A stretch of DNA of 64,000 nt from Rufibacter glacialis (GCF_008271745.1 NZ_VKKZ01000020.1:682001-746000), one strand, 5' to 3'. Shown: positions 8,770 through 17,829, numbered from the stretch's first letter. Numbers and translations: made by a program. The notes: generated by a model not told the origin, from the letters alone.

Positions 8770-10683
8770 CTACACCTCTTTCCGCTTTAGGTTCCCTTCA
8801 GAAGTATACCTAACCTGTCCGCTCTCCAGCATCTCCTGCAACAGGTCTCCCAGTAACTCCTGCTCTGAGGAGCTGAAGTGCATGGCAATGGATTTGGGGT
8901 GCAGCGGTGTTTCTTTCAGGTGGCTCAGCACGCGGGCTTCCATGTGCAGCTTGTTCTCGTCCAACTTCTTTTTCTTTTTCTGGGCCAGGCAATAGTCACA
9001 GATGCGGCAAGGAGCAGTGGAGATTTCGCCAAAATAGGCCAGAATCTGGAGGGTGCGGCATTGGGTGGCGGGTTGCATGTAGGCGACTACCGCCTGCGCT
9101 TTCTCCAGAGCCCGCTCCCGGAAGAGGTTCAGCCGTTTCTGGTCTACGGGCAAAGAAGCGGCGTCAAACCGGGGAGCGGTGAACTGCACCTGCGGGCCAT
9201 CATGCTGGGGCTCATACACCAGCACTTTGCGCTGGTGCAGGTGCTGTAAGTGCTGTTTGATGGTAGCCTCCGGCACCGACAGATGCTTCGCCAGACCTTT
9301 CTCAGAGATTCGCACAAAGTCCCGGAACATCTCGCCCCCGTACAACCGCAGCAAGCTTTTGATGACCGCCTCCAGGTTCTCGTTCAGGATCTGAAACTCA
9401 TATAATTGTGTATTGCTGAGCAGGAAGTACACCTTAGACGGACTGTAAAAGCCTTCGTTCAACTGCAGAAGCCCCTCGTGCTCCAACTGTTTCAGGGCGA
9501 AATGCACTTCAATGGGTGATATCTGGTAGGTGCGGCTGAACTCCGCTAAATCAAAGTCAAAAGATTGGAACGCGCCGCTTCCGGTGGCCAATTGGTAGAA
9601 ATTAGCCAGGGCTTGGTACACCCGCTTCAGGGTCTCTACGGGGGGGTAGGCTTCCTCCGTCTTCTTCAGGAGCAGACTGGTGTCTTCGGGACCCAGCAAG
9701 ACCGTAGCGTAGCTGTATTTGCCATCCCGCCCGGCCCGGCCGGCTTCCTGGTAATACGCCTCCAGCGAATCGGGCAAATCAAGGTGCACCACCAGGCGCA
9801 CATCGGGTTTGTCAATCCCCATCCCGAAGGCATTGGTAGCCACGATCACCCGGACCCGGTCCATGATCCAGTCGGTCTGCGCCGAGGCGCGGGTCTGGTG
9901 CGGCAAACCGGCGTGGTAGGCAGCGGCTTTGATGCCCTGCCGATTAAGCCAGTCGGCCAGTTCTACGGTGCGGCGGCGGTTACGCACGTATACAATGGCG
10001 GTGCCGTTCATCTTTTGCAGGATCTCGCGCAGCCGCCCTTCTTTGTCCTCGGTAGGCAACACCGAGTACGACAGGTTCTTCCGGGCGAAACTCTGCTGCA
10101 CCACCACCTGCTTCTTGAACTGCAGTTTTTCCTGGATGTCTTCCTTCACTACCTGGGTGGCCGAGGCCGTCAGGGCGAGCACGGGCACATCCGGCAGCAC
10201 CTCGCGCAGCTTGGCAATCTCTAAATAAGGCGGTCGGAAGTCATAGCCCCACTGCGAGATACAATGCGCCTCATCTACAGCCAGCAGGCACACGTTCATG
10301 CGCTTCACCCGCTCCAGGAACAGCTCGGTCTGCAACCGCTCCGGCGACACGTACAGGAACTGCACCCCACCGAACACGCAGTTGTCCAGGATCATGTCGC
10401 GTTCCCGTTCCGGTTGCCCCGCGTGCAGGGCCGCCGCCGTTAGCCCGCGCTTGCGGAGGTTCTCTACCTGGTCTTTCATGAGCGCCACCAACGGCGACAC
10501 CACCACGCAAACCCCGCCCAGCACCAGGGCCGGCAACTGGAAACACACGGACTTACCGCCGCCGGTTGGTAAAATAGCCAGGGTATCCTGCCCTTTCAGC
10601 ACCGAGGTGATGATTTCCTCCTGCCCCGGCCGGAAGGCTTCATGCCCCCAATATTGCTTCAGGATGTCTTGTACGTCTGCCAT
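8770..10683 (-). CDS. recQ: ATP-dependent DNA helicase RecQ
   Basis: 637 aa superfamily-2 helicase. Seen in order: FRPGQEEII (Q-motif region), Walker A LPTGGGKS (about 39-46), DEAH box with AVDEAHCISQWGYDFRP (RecQ aromatic loop), TASAT (motif III), FGMGIDKPDVR and the QEAGRAGRDG motif VI, then an RQC zinc-binding part with cysteines in CRTLQ and PCRICDYC. The length suggests little or no HRDC domain. RecQ unwinds 3'-to-5' in recombination repair. It stands alone, convergent with pgk. Confidence 0.97.
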   Translation of the reverse strand: MADVQDILKQYWGHEAFRPGQEEIITSVLKGQDTLAILPTGGGKSVCFQLPALVLGGVCVVVSPLVALMKDQVENLRKRGLTAAALHAGQPERERDMILDNCVFGGVQFLYVSPERLQTELFLERVKRMNVCLLAVDEAHCISQWGYDFRPPYLEIAKLREVLPDVPVLALTASATQVVKEDIQEKLQFKKQVVVQQSFARKNLSYSVLPTEDKEGRLREILQKMNGTAIVYVRNRRRTVELADWLNRQGIKAAAYHAGLPHQTRASAQTDWIMDRVRVIVATNAFGMGIDKPDVRLVVHLDLPDSLEAYYQEAGRAGRDGKYSYATVLLGPEDTSLLLKKTEEAYPPVETLKRVYQALANFYQLATGSGAFQSFDFDLAEFSRTYQISPIEVHFALKQLEHEGLLQLNEGFYSPSKVYFLLSNTQLYEFQILNENLEAVIKSLLRLYGGEMFRDFVRISEKGLAKHLSVPEATIKQHLQHLHQRKVLVYEPQHDGPQVQFTAPRFDAASLPVDQKRLNLFRERALEKAQAVVAYMQPATQCRTLQILAYFGEISTAPCRICDYCLAQKKKKKLDENKLHMEARVLSHLKETPLHPKSIAMHFSSSEQELLGDLLQEMLESGQVRYTSEGNLKRKEV

Positions 10684-11114
10684 AGATCATCCAAAATTAC
10701 GAAATACTTGGGTGCGGGTGGCAAGTCACTTCAACAGACAGATATAATCCAGCTCCCACCAGGACCTGATGGCCTGTGAAGGATAAGAAGTTTTGATCCC
10801 TACTCCCCGACAAAGCGCTAATAGGTGGTTTCTAAATCCCACGCCTCCCGCCAAAAGGACCGTTCCCCAGCCCTTCTCTTGCGGAGATGGGTTGGGAAAG
10901 ATTTTAGAAACCGGATTTATTAGAAAAGGTAGATTTGCGGAAACCTGTGAGGTCTTGGAGACCTCACAGGTTAAAAAGCAATTAGCGCTAATTTCTAGTG
11001 GTCCAGGACCACCGGCAGTCCTGCGTAACATCAATACGGGGGATAGCTAACGTTTTATGAAGATTAGAGGCAATGAGCAATGGCTCCAAATGGTTTTTTA
11101 AAAAGCCCCAAAAA
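10684..11114. other. Intergenic region upstream of recQ
   Basis: About 430 nt. Beyond the palindrome at 10942-10972 there is a short dyad around 10998-11012 (GTGGTCC, A, GGACCAC). No supported gene; frames of about 85-100 codons on both strands look random and mutually overlapping. Confidence 0.4.
10942..10972. repeat. Perfect 14-bp hairpin palindrome
   Basis: AACCTGTGAGGTCT at 10942-10955 pairs perfectly with 10959-10972 across a 3-nt loop. It is not directly downstream of any gene, so it looks more like a dispersed palindromic repeat unit than a terminator. Confidence 0.55.
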
Positions 11115-11138
11115 CAAAAAACCCGGCATGGGGCCGGG
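11115..11138 (-). terminator. Terminator of the 277-aa conserved gene
   Basis: On the minus strand CCCGGC (complement of 11133-11138), a 5-nt loop and GCCGGG are followed by a T-run (complement of 11115-11121). This is a compact intrinsic terminator 30 nt after the stop of the gene ending at 11168. Confidence 0.85.
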
Positions 11139-11167
11139 CTTCTGTACATTCACCTTTATTTTGCCTA

Positions 11168-12001
11168 TTAAGCAGCGGCAGATTGCTCATGCTCGCGGTC
11201 TTCAATCACCTTTTTCAACTTCACAATAGACTGCTTGGCGCGTTCCTCATCAAGTTTGTTGATGTTCAGGAGCATTTTGGTTTTCTCCTGACGCGTAATC
11301 ACTGGATTGTTCAGCAACCGGATGATCTCTTCCTTCTGCTTGGCAGTAGCATATTTCACCGGTGCCTCCTCTGCCACTGGGGCTTCTGATTTAGCAGCCG
11401 GTGCAGGTGCTACTTCTACGACGGCGTCTACCGGCACAGCTTTCATGGTCTTGGGCGCTGCGGCAGGTTTCACCTGTTGCTCCACCTTTGACTCCTGCAC
11501 GTTGCCTTGGTAATCCATTTCCTCGGCAGGGGTTGGCTCATAGCCGGCGGCCCTGATGATCCAGGCCAGTGCGTTCCGGTAAGCTTTCCCAATGGCTCTG
11601 GTTTGGGCCATAGAGGCAATGGCATATTCCTGGTAGTATTTGCGGCCTTGCTCTTTGTTAGAGCAGATGGCAAAACCAGCACCTACGGTTTGTTCTGTGC
11701 GCAGATTCAACAAGTTCACCTTGGCCAGGTACTTGATCTCGGTGCTGTCACTCATGTTGATCAGCTCGTCTACCACGGGTAGAATACCCAGGCGAGACCC
11801 AGCATATTGCCAGCCTTCCACATTCACGTACTCTTTGCCTTGAATGTTCTGGAAAAGGCGGTTCTCCTTGATGAACTTGGCCAAATCAATAGCCAGGTGC
11901 ATGGTCTCATCAGAGCGAGCAATATCATAGCTCTCGATTTTGCTCTTCTTAGACACTTTTTCTTCGTTGGTTACTTGATTGGTCATGGTCTGCATTCTCA
12001 T
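11168..12001 (-). CDS. Conserved protein of unknown function (possible phage-type DNA metabolism family)
   Basis: 277 aa. Residues ~50-165 form a compact domain with YVNVEGWQYAGSRLGILP, AICSNKEQG and SMAQTRAIGKAYRNALAWI, followed by AAGYEPTPAEEMD. I recall the same motif order from uncharacterised phage and actinobacterial proteins, but know no proven function. A Pro/Ala-rich linker (about 185-215) leads to a C-terminal helical segment (ATAKQKEEIIRLL...) resembling a small helical nucleic-acid-binding tail. Three ATG codons lie at the N-terminus (12001, 11995, 11986) and the start is uncertain. Single gene with its own terminator; backbone-like composition. Confidence 0.7.
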   Translation of the reverse strand: MRMQTMTNQVTNEEKVSKKSKIESYDIARSDETMHLAIDLAKFIKENRLFQNIQGKEYVNVEGWQYAGSRLGILPVVDELINMSDSTEIKYLAKVNLLNLRTEQTVGAGFAICSNKEQGRKYYQEYAIASMAQTRAIGKAYRNALAWIIRAAGYEPTPAEEMDYQGNVQESKVEQQVKPAAAPKTMKAVPVDAVVEVAPAPAAKSEAPVAEEAPVKYATAKQKEEIIRLLNNPVITRQEKTKMLLNINKLDEERAKQSIVKLKKVIEDREHEQSAAA

Positions 12002-12102
12002 TAGTTTCTGTTCAGATTCATAACAGAGCAGTGGTAGTAAAAGTGCATTTCAAGTCTAATTTTTACTTAAATTATCTAATTGAAACACAGCATGTTACAA
12101 TC

Positions 12103-12127
12103 AATTGCTAAATTTTTTTTAGCAATT
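12103..12127. terminator. Hairpin with T-run in the 12.0-12.5 kb intergenic region
   Basis: AATTGCTAAA (12103-12112) pairs perfectly with TTTAGCAATT (12118-12127) across a T5 loop. It could be a weak terminator or part of the leader of the divergent gene. The rest of 12002-12490 shows nothing that I can support. Confidence 0.4.
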
Positions 12128-12490
12128 TCAGAGGAGCCAAATCTCAGCTTAAGCCTGCCACAGCAGAACCCTTCCCCCTTCGGTTTTAAAAGGTTTAAAA
12201 GGAGGGGAAATAGTTTATACATTCAATTGGTTTTCAATGTTTTACTAAACCCCAATTAATATGTAATCCTTAGGGGCAGAAACTTATCGGAAGGATAGCA
12301 ACGGGCATCTTGCTCAGCAAAAGAAAGGAAAGGAGGTGTTATTTACCTTGTTTTTAGAGAAGAGGCTTAAAATAGGCAAGGTGAAAAGACCAACCCGGGA
12401 AACACTAAGGAATGCTCTAACCTGTCCCCCCTGTTTGCCTTCCCCCCTCATTTGCAGCCGTTAGGGGTTCAGACGATCTAGCAGGGGTTA

Positions 12491-14599
12491 TCATAAGACG
12501 AGCCGCCATGCCCCCTGCTCTTCCAATACATGGACCCGGTAGCCGGCGGCCCGCAATTCGGTGGCTTTTTTGCCGGTATACCAACGCGAATTGGTTTGAT
12601 CCAGGACAATGGTACGGGCCGTGGTGAAGGATTGTAGCCGTTCTGCCGGCGCCCAGACGTTATGTTGGAGCACCACGGCATCCAGGGGAAGCGGCTGGCC
12701 TGCCTGTTTGGGTAACCGTTTTAACCAGAAAAGTTTCTTGCCCTGCCATACCACCAACTGGTTGCCCTCTGGCAACAGCTGACGGGCTACTTTTAGTTTT
12801 TGCGGCACTTCTGAAGAATCAGGCCTTAAACGAATTTCATCCCTTACTCCTTTTGCCCACCAATAAGGCTGCACCTGGTAGGAGAAAAGCTGGGGCTGCG
12901 CGTAAAAGGCAGAGTCGGCTAGAAAATTTACCTGGCGGCCTTGCACCACACTGGTGGCACTACTTCTTCTGACACTATGCAGGACCAGCTCGCTAGAATC
13001 TCGTAGGTGATAGGCTTTGGCCAGCTCTGTACCAGAGAAAAAGGTTAAACACAGAACCGCCACCGCCAACCAAGGCAGTTGCCTCCTCACCAGGAACAGC
13101 ACCAGGCAGATCATCAACAGGTACAAGGCCAGTACTTGCCCCGGGGTAATCACGAACCCATCCAGCACAGAGGCCGGCCATTGCTCCAGCCACAGCAGCC
13201 CTTCATTCATGGCCCACAAAGTCCACTCCAGCAATCGGCCAAGGACAACGTTGAGCCCCGGAACCCAGAAGAACAGCATAAACGCAATGCCCAGGTACAG
13301 CGCGCCTGAGGATAGCGGCACCGCCACCAGGTTGCCTACCCAGAAATACACCGGAAACTGATGGAAGTAATGCAAACTCAAGGGGAGAGTAGCCAGCTGC
13401 GCCGCCACTGAGATAGACAGCAATTGCCACCCCGCTTTAATCGCCCGGTGCTCAGGGTGCCAGATCTGCAGGAAGAGGGGTTGCAGCAATACAATTCCTG
13501 CCACGGCTAAAAACGAAAGCTGGAAACCGACATCAAACAGAAAATTAGGCTCATACAGCAGCAAGGCCAGCGCCACCACCGCCAAGGTATTCAAAATCGA
13601 AGCCCTTCGGCGAAGTACCCGCCCCACCTCTACCAAGGAGAACATGCATACGGACCGCAGCACCGACGCCGACAACCCGGTCATGAACGCGTAGAACCAT
13701 ACCACGCCCACCGTCACCAGAAACACCACCAAGCGGCTGGTCTTGTCCCGCCCAAAAGGTTTCAGGAAAAGCAACAGCACCCCGTACAACAGCGCCACGT
13801 GCAGACCGCTGACCGCCAGCACATGCATGGTACCGGTACGGGCATAGGCATTCCTGATAGCAGTATCGAGGTCGTCCTGCACCCCCAGCACTAGGGCATA
13901 GGCAAGGGCCTTTTCCCGCCGGGGGGTGATGTGTTCCTGAAAGGCCTGCTCCAGCGTTTTCCTCACCTGCAAACTTACCGCCACCACCCTACTAGGCGGA
14001 GCATAGCCCATGGGCACCCAGGTACTGTTAGGAAGATAGGCCTGCCAGGCAATGTGTTTCAATGCCAGGTACCGCCGGTAATCAAACTGGTGGGGGTTAG
14101 CCGGTGGTTTTGGTGGCACAAGGGTACCCTGCACCAGCAATTCCTGCCCGTAGCGCAAGGTATCTGTTTTCGCAGACCTCGGGAAAAAGACGGCTACCTG
14201 CCCGCTGGCGGCATGCCATTTGCCTTGGGCCAACACTGCATCTACCCGGCCCACCGAACTGACCGAAGTAGGCTTCACCGCCACGCCCTTCACCAGCGTG
14301 AGGCGGTAATGGGTGATTTTCTGCGGCGCCACTGGCAGCGTTTGCGGCGTGTTTTTGAGATAACTGGTGCAAAACGAGAACGCTATAACCGTGGCCATAC
14401 CCGCTACCCCTGCCCAACGGCGGTAGCGCACCAAAGGCTTCCTCAAAGCCAGCCACCCCAGCCCCAGGAAAAGGAGCAATAAAAAAACCACGGCTTCTCC
14501 CGCAAAGGAAAAGCCGTGGCCTAAAAAATGGTACAGGACAATCCCTGTCAGAAAGCAACCCACCAGGCGCATAGAGCCGGTGAGCGTTGCGTTAGCCAT
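12491..14599 (-). CDS. comEC: ComEC/Rec2-type competence membrane protein
   Basis: 702 aa. Opening membrane helices, then a soluble OB-like region (about 95-215) with a VQGTLVPPK-type segment, then the competence core: VLGVQDDLD, the signature GTMHVLAVSGLHVALLYG, and a series of helices to about residue 520. ComEC forms the inner-membrane channel for incoming single-stranded DNA. The C-terminal ~170 residues are where other ComEC proteins carry a metallo-beta-lactamase domain; here I see no HxHxDH motif, so that domain is degenerate or replaced, as in other Bacteroidota proteins of this length. Its start overlaps the GNAT gene end by 8 nt. Confidence 0.92.
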   Translation of the reverse strand: MANATLTGSMRLVGCFLTGIVLYHFLGHGFSFAGEAVVFLLLLFLGLGWLALRKPLVRYRRWAGVAGMATVIAFSFCTSYLKNTPQTLPVAPQKITHYRLTLVKGVAVKPTSVSSVGRVDAVLAQGKWHAASGQVAVFFPRSAKTDTLRYGQELLVQGTLVPPKPPANPHQFDYRRYLALKHIAWQAYLPNSTWVPMGYAPPSRVVAVSLQVRKTLEQAFQEHITPRREKALAYALVLGVQDDLDTAIRNAYARTGTMHVLAVSGLHVALLYGVLLLFLKPFGRDKTSRLVVFLVTVGVVWFYAFMTGLSASVLRSVCMFSLVEVGRVLRRRASILNTLAVVALALLLYEPNFLFDVGFQLSFLAVAGIVLLQPLFLQIWHPEHRAIKAGWQLLSISVAAQLATLPLSLHYFHQFPVYFWVGNLVAVPLSSGALYLGIAFMLFFWVPGLNVVLGRLLEWTLWAMNEGLLWLEQWPASVLDGFVITPGQVLALYLLMICLVLFLVRRQLPWLAVAVLCLTFFSGTELAKAYHLRDSSELVLHSVRRSSATSVVQGRQVNFLADSAFYAQPQLFSYQVQPYWWAKGVRDEIRLRPDSSEVPQKLKVARQLLPEGNQLVVWQGKKLFWLKRLPKQAGQPLPLDAVVLQHNVWAPAERLQSFTTARTIVLDQTNSRWYTGKKATELRAAGYRVHVLEEQGAWRLVL

Positions 14600-15026
14600 T
14601 CAACACCATTTTGTAATGCTCAATATCACATTCAGTGAAAAGATCTCCTACAGTAGAGAAACTGTGGCGAAGGTAGAACGGCACCGCGTGCAACTGGGCG
14701 TGCATGTACACTTGTTGACCAGGTTTCAAAGCGCCGGTGAGGTCTTCCATGATCTTCTTCAGCAGGAAGCTACCAACTTGTTTATTGCGGTATTGGGCTA
14801 ACACGGCAAACCGCTCCAGTTTGATGCCTTTGTCGGTTTCGCGCCAGCGGGCGGTGCCTACGGGTTGGCCGTCTACCGTGGCCAGGTAATGGGTGGCGGT
14901 GGGTTCGTGTTCATCGTACTCGGCTTCTGCGGGTACGTTCTGTTCCTGGACAAACACCTGCTCTCTGATCTTGAAAGCCTGGGCCTGTTCCTGCGGGTCG
15001 GTGATTCTGTGGGCAGATACGGTCAT
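14592..15026 (-). CDS. GNAT family N-acetyltransferase
   Basis: About 144 aa from the ATG at 15026 (MTVSAHRITDPQEQ); the longer frame adds an unlikely leader. The GNAT acetyl-CoA loop is visible as RFAVLAQYRNKQVGSFLL, with GTARWR before it and a C-terminal FTECDIEHYKMV. The arrangement resembles ElaA/YjcF-type acetyltransferases with FVQEQNVP near the N-terminus. Acceptor unknown. It overlaps comEC and probably shares its transcript. Confidence 0.88.
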   Translation of the reverse strand: MTVSAHRITDPQEQAQAFKIREQVFVQEQNVPAEAEYDEHEPTATHYLATVDGQPVGTARWRETDKGIKLERFAVLAQYRNKQVGSFLLKKIMEDLTGALKPGQQVYMHAQLHAVPFYLRHSFSTVGDLFTECDIEHYKMVLNG

Positions 15027-15102
15027 GGTACAACTTCTTGGTAAAAAAGACGGCAAAGGTACATCCCCCGGGAGGAGAATGCGCCTTTGCCGAACTTAAA
15101 AA

Positions 15103-16143
15103 TTAGTCGTCGTAGCGGCGGAAGTTCTGGCGGCGGCGCGGGGCGTCCTGACCATCTGCCTCTACCTTTTCCCGATCTTCGCGCTCTTTCTGGCGCTTCT
15201 CGTCAAACTTGGTATAGGCCTCCACAATGTTCTTCACCAGGCGGTGACGTACCACATCCTCGGCCTGCATCTCTACAAAGCCAATCCCTTTGATGTCACG
15301 CAGCACGGTCATGGCCTCAATAAGGCCCGACCGCTGGTTGCGCGGCAAGTCAATCTGGGTGCGGTCACCGTTGATCATCACCTTGGAGGTGGGTCCCATC
15401 CGGGTCATGAACATCTTGATCTGCATGGGCGTAGTGTTCTGTGCCTCGTCCAACAGCACGAAGGCGTTGTTCAGGGTACGTCCGCGCATGTAGGCCAAGG
15501 GAGCTATCTCTATGATTTTGTTCTCATAGTAATATTTCAACTTCTCCACCGGAATCATCTCTTCCAAGGCATCATAGATCGGCCGCAGATACGGATCCAC
15601 TTTGTCTTTCATGTCACCGGGCAAGAACCCGAGGCTTTCACCGGCTTCCACCACCGGGCGGGAGATGATGATTTTCTTTACCTCTTTGTTCTTTAGCGCG
15701 CGCACGGCCATGGCCACCGAGATAAACGTTTTACCGGTACCGGCGGGTCCCAGGGCAAAAACCAGGTCATTCTTGGCTACCGCCTCAACCAGTTTGTGCT
15801 GGCTGGGGGTTTTGGCCTTGATCACACCGCCTTTGCTGCCGTACACAATCACATCCGGTGACGTGATCACCACGTCCTCCTCAAAGTCATTGTCGGCGGT
15901 CAGGAATTTATGCACGCTTTTGTCCGTGATTTTCCCGTACTGGTGGTAATGCTCAATGAGCGAGGAAAGGATTTCGTGTATTTTGGTGATCTCTGGGGTT
16001 TGGCCCTGGATCTTGATCTCGTTGCCACGGGAGATGATTTTGCTGCTTGGAAAAGCGGCGGCCAACTGCTTGATATTTTGATTTTCGAGGCCCAGGAAAT
16101 CTAACAGGGAGATATTCTCTAGGGTGATTGTTTTTTCTACCAA
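15103..16143 (-). CDS. PhoH family ATPase
   Basis: 346 aa. An N-terminal KH-like part (about 1-110) precedes the PhoH NTPase core with Walker A GPAGTGKT (about 137-144), Walker B FVLLDEAQN and GDRTQIDLPRN. The tail (about 315-346) is charged and Arg-rich. PhoH/YbeZ proteins are cytosolic ATPases linked to RNA metabolism and ribosome maturation, often with YbeY; ybeY is not adjacent here. It is divergent from the SAM hydroxide adenosyltransferase gene. Confidence 0.95.
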   Translation of the reverse strand: MVEKTITLENISLLDFLGLENQNIKQLAAAFPSSKIISRGNEIKIQGQTPEITKIHEILSSLIEHYHQYGKITDKSVHKFLTADNDFEEDVVITSPDVIVYGSKGGVIKAKTPSQHKLVEAVAKNDLVFALGPAGTGKTFISVAMAVRALKNKEVKKIIISRPVVEAGESLGFLPGDMKDKVDPYLRPIYDALEEMIPVEKLKYYYENKIIEIAPLAYMRGRTLNNAFVLLDEAQNTTPMQIKMFMTRMGPTSKVMINGDRTQIDLPRNQRSGLIEAMTVLRDIKGIGFVEMQAEDVVRHRLVKNIVEAYTKFDEKRQKEREDREKVEADGQDAPRRRQNFRRYDD

Positions 16144-16252
16144 AGGCTATTTCTGATTATTAGGTGCTATTTAAACCAATCTACTGAAAATATAGTAGAT
16201 TTGTTATAAGACAATTCTACAAATATTAAAGTTCTTTTGACCAACCGTTCCC

Positions 16253-17035
16253 ATGGGAATTCTCACTTTCATGTCAGACTTTGGCACCACAGATCACTAC
16301 GTGGCCGCTGTAAAAGCTAAAATACTGACTATCAACCCGGCGCAAGTAATCGTAGACATCTCACACCACGTGGAGCCCTTCAACATTGCCCATGGCTTTC
16401 ATGTGATCAACGCTGTTTTCCAGGACTTCCCCGCGGGAACCGTGCACCTGATTGCCATAGACACCCACGGTTCGCGCAGTGGCCGGTACCAGGTGGCCCG
16501 TCACAAAGGACATTATTTCGTCTGCGCCGACAATGGGCTTCTTTCCTTGCTCACCGAGAGCGACCCGGAGCAGTTGATAGACTTGCCCGCCCAGCCAGAC
16601 TCTTCCTCCCCTGCCCGTGATGTGATGGTGCCCGCCGCCGTTGCCCTGGCCCAGGGAGCCTCCATGGCCGAGGTAGGCGAACTAGCCGACGGCATGGTAC
16701 AGCTCATCAACCGCCAGCTAAGATTAAACGACCACTCCATCACCGGGCACGTGGTGCACGTGGACCATTACGGTAACCTCATCACCGACATCAGCAAAGA
16801 CAGCGTGGAAGCTATTGGGCACGGCCGCCGATGCTCTATCCATTTCAACCGCGAAGTGATTGACCGCGTCAGCACCCGCTACAGCCAACCCAGCGAGGGA
16901 GACAGCGTGGCTTTGTTCAACCGCCAGGGCTTCCTGACCATCGGGATCAACAAAGGGCACGCCTCTGAGTTACTGGGCATGTACTTTGACTCCCCCGTGG
17001 AAGTGCGCTTTGCCCCAGAACCTGCTGATTCTTAA
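16253..17035 (+). CDS. SAM hydroxide adenosyltransferase (DUF62 family)
   Basis: 260 aa, the usual family length. Seen: TFMSDFGTTDHYVAAVKA at the N-terminus (family signature around SDFG), VDISHHVEPFNI, FVCADNGLLS and a C-terminal barrel with HVDHYGNLITDIS. Members convert S-adenosylmethionine and water-derived hydroxide to adenosine and methionine and are relatives of the halogenating fluorinase/chlorinase. The assignment to the hydroxide branch is by overall type; I did not compare structures. Single gene. Confidence 0.93.
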   Translation: MGILTFMSDFGTTDHYVAAVKAKILTINPAQVIVDISHHVEPFNIAHGFHVINAVFQDFPAGTVHLIAIDTHGSRSGRYQVARHKGHYFVCADNGLLSLLTESDPEQLIDLPAQPDSSSPARDVMVPAAVALAQGASMAEVGELADGMVQLINRQLRLNDHSITGHVVHVDHYGNLITDISKDSVEAIGHGRRCSIHFNREVIDRVSTRYSQPSEGDSVALFNRQGFLTIGINKGHASELLGMYFDSPVEVRFAPEPADS

Positions 17036-17067
17036 TTAAGAATTAGGAATTAAGAATTAGGAATCAG
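17032..17067. repeat. Left heptamer repeats (AATTAGG / AATTAAG)
   Basis: Just after the stop of the SAM-hydrolase gene, units of AATTAGG and AATTAAG alternate. They are the reverse complement of the CTAATTC-type array at 17341-17430, so the two frame the intergenic region in inverted orientation. Confidence 0.6.
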
Positions 17068-17180
17068 GGGCCAGTGAGGAAGTAACCTATCTGTTGTTGG
17101 TATTATTTCTTCCTTGCCTTCTTCTTCTAATCATTCCGTTTTCTGCTTCTATTTTTGATTCTACCATTCTACTCCTTTTT

Positions 17181-17267
17181 GTCATCCTGGAAGGATCTTG
17201 GTTGCGAACGGGATTGGCGGTTCATTAAGGCCTTTCTAGTTCGCTCACAAGATCCTTTCAGAATGAC
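17181..17267. repeat. 87-bp palindromic intergenic repeat, copy 2
   Basis: Same length and plan as 8541-8627. Both ends match copy 1 closely (GTCATCCTG, AAGGATCTTG and CACAAGATCCTTTCA), while the centre varies. It lies between the two inverted heptamer tracts. Confidence 0.75.
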
Positions 17268-17340
17268 AGGAAAAGGGGAAGGGCTTTTGGTTTGTTTTCT
17301 TGAAAACACCGCCAAAACCACATAGGCAGCAAGGGAAAAA

Positions 17341-17430
17341 CTAATTCCTAATTCCTAATTCCTAATTCCTAATTCCTAATTCCTAATTCCTAATTCCTAA
17401 TTCCTAATTCCTAATTCCTAATTCCTAATT
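17341..17430. repeat. Tandem heptanucleotide array (CTAATTC, about 12.9 copies)
   Basis: Ninety bases of uninterrupted CTAATTC units end 13 nt before the ATG of the ABM-domain gene. Arrays of this kind change length by slippage, each step shifting promoter or leader spacing by 7 nt. Confidence 0.9.
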
Positions 17431-17442
17431 AATAAAAAAACC

Positions 17443-17733
17443 ATGTTGATCCGGGTAGTAAGGATGACGTTTGCGCCAGAGAACGTGGCGGCATTTCTGG
17501 AGATTTTCAAGGCTTCCCACGCCAAGATCAGCGCGTTTCCCGGGTGCCGCAGCGTAGAGTTGCTGCAGGATTACCACGTGCCGCACATCTACAGCACCTA
17601 CAGCCTCTGGGATTCAGACGCGGCTCTTAACCACTACCGCTCCTCTGAATTGTTTGGCAGCGTCTGGAAACCAACCAAGGCCCTGTTTGCTGAACCTGCC
17701 CAGGCTTTCTCCTTTAAACCAGCTTCTTATTAA
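17443..17733 (+). CDS. Antibiotic biosynthesis monooxygenase (ABM) domain protein
   Basis: 96 aa single ABM/ferredoxin-like domain: VVRMTFAPENVAAFLEIF, FPGCRSVELLQDY, YSTYSLWDSDAALNHYRSSELF. These dimeric proteins include small monooxygenases, haem-degrading enzymes and many of unknown substrate. The context gives no substrate. The start at 17443 is 13 nt from the heptamer array, so expression may depend on array length. Confidence 0.85.
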   Translation: MLIRVVRMTFAPENVAAFLEIFKASHAKISAFPGCRSVELLQDYHVPHIYSTYSLWDSDAALNHYRSSELFGSVWKPTKALFAEPAQAFSFKPASY

Positions 17734-17800
17734 TCTTTCTTCTTTTCCCCCTGACCTAGAAAGTAAAAGGAATCGGTGGGTTTTTGACCTGATTTTGGTC

Positions 17801-17829
17801 TCTAATCACATTCTAATCTGACTCTAACG
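17801..17829 (+). promoter_or_regulatory. Three direct repeats at 11-bp spacing (response-regulator site)
   Basis: TCTAATC at 17801, TCTAATC at 17812 and TCTAACG at 17823 are spaced by exactly 11 bp, one helical turn, as for OmpR/PhoB-family dimers. They end 20 nt before the -7 box of the efflux operon. The nearby OmpR-type regulator (26054-26737) is the obvious candidate ligand; this link is inferred. Confidence 0.6.

Noticed and set aside
10726-11050. Overlapping 85-102-codon frames on both strands
   Set aside because: They overlap each other and a palindrome, and neither shows a domain or a plausible start.
17341-17430. Possible CRISPR array
   Set aside because: The units are 7 nt without spacers, so it is a simple tandem repeat. 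No cas genes are in the window.
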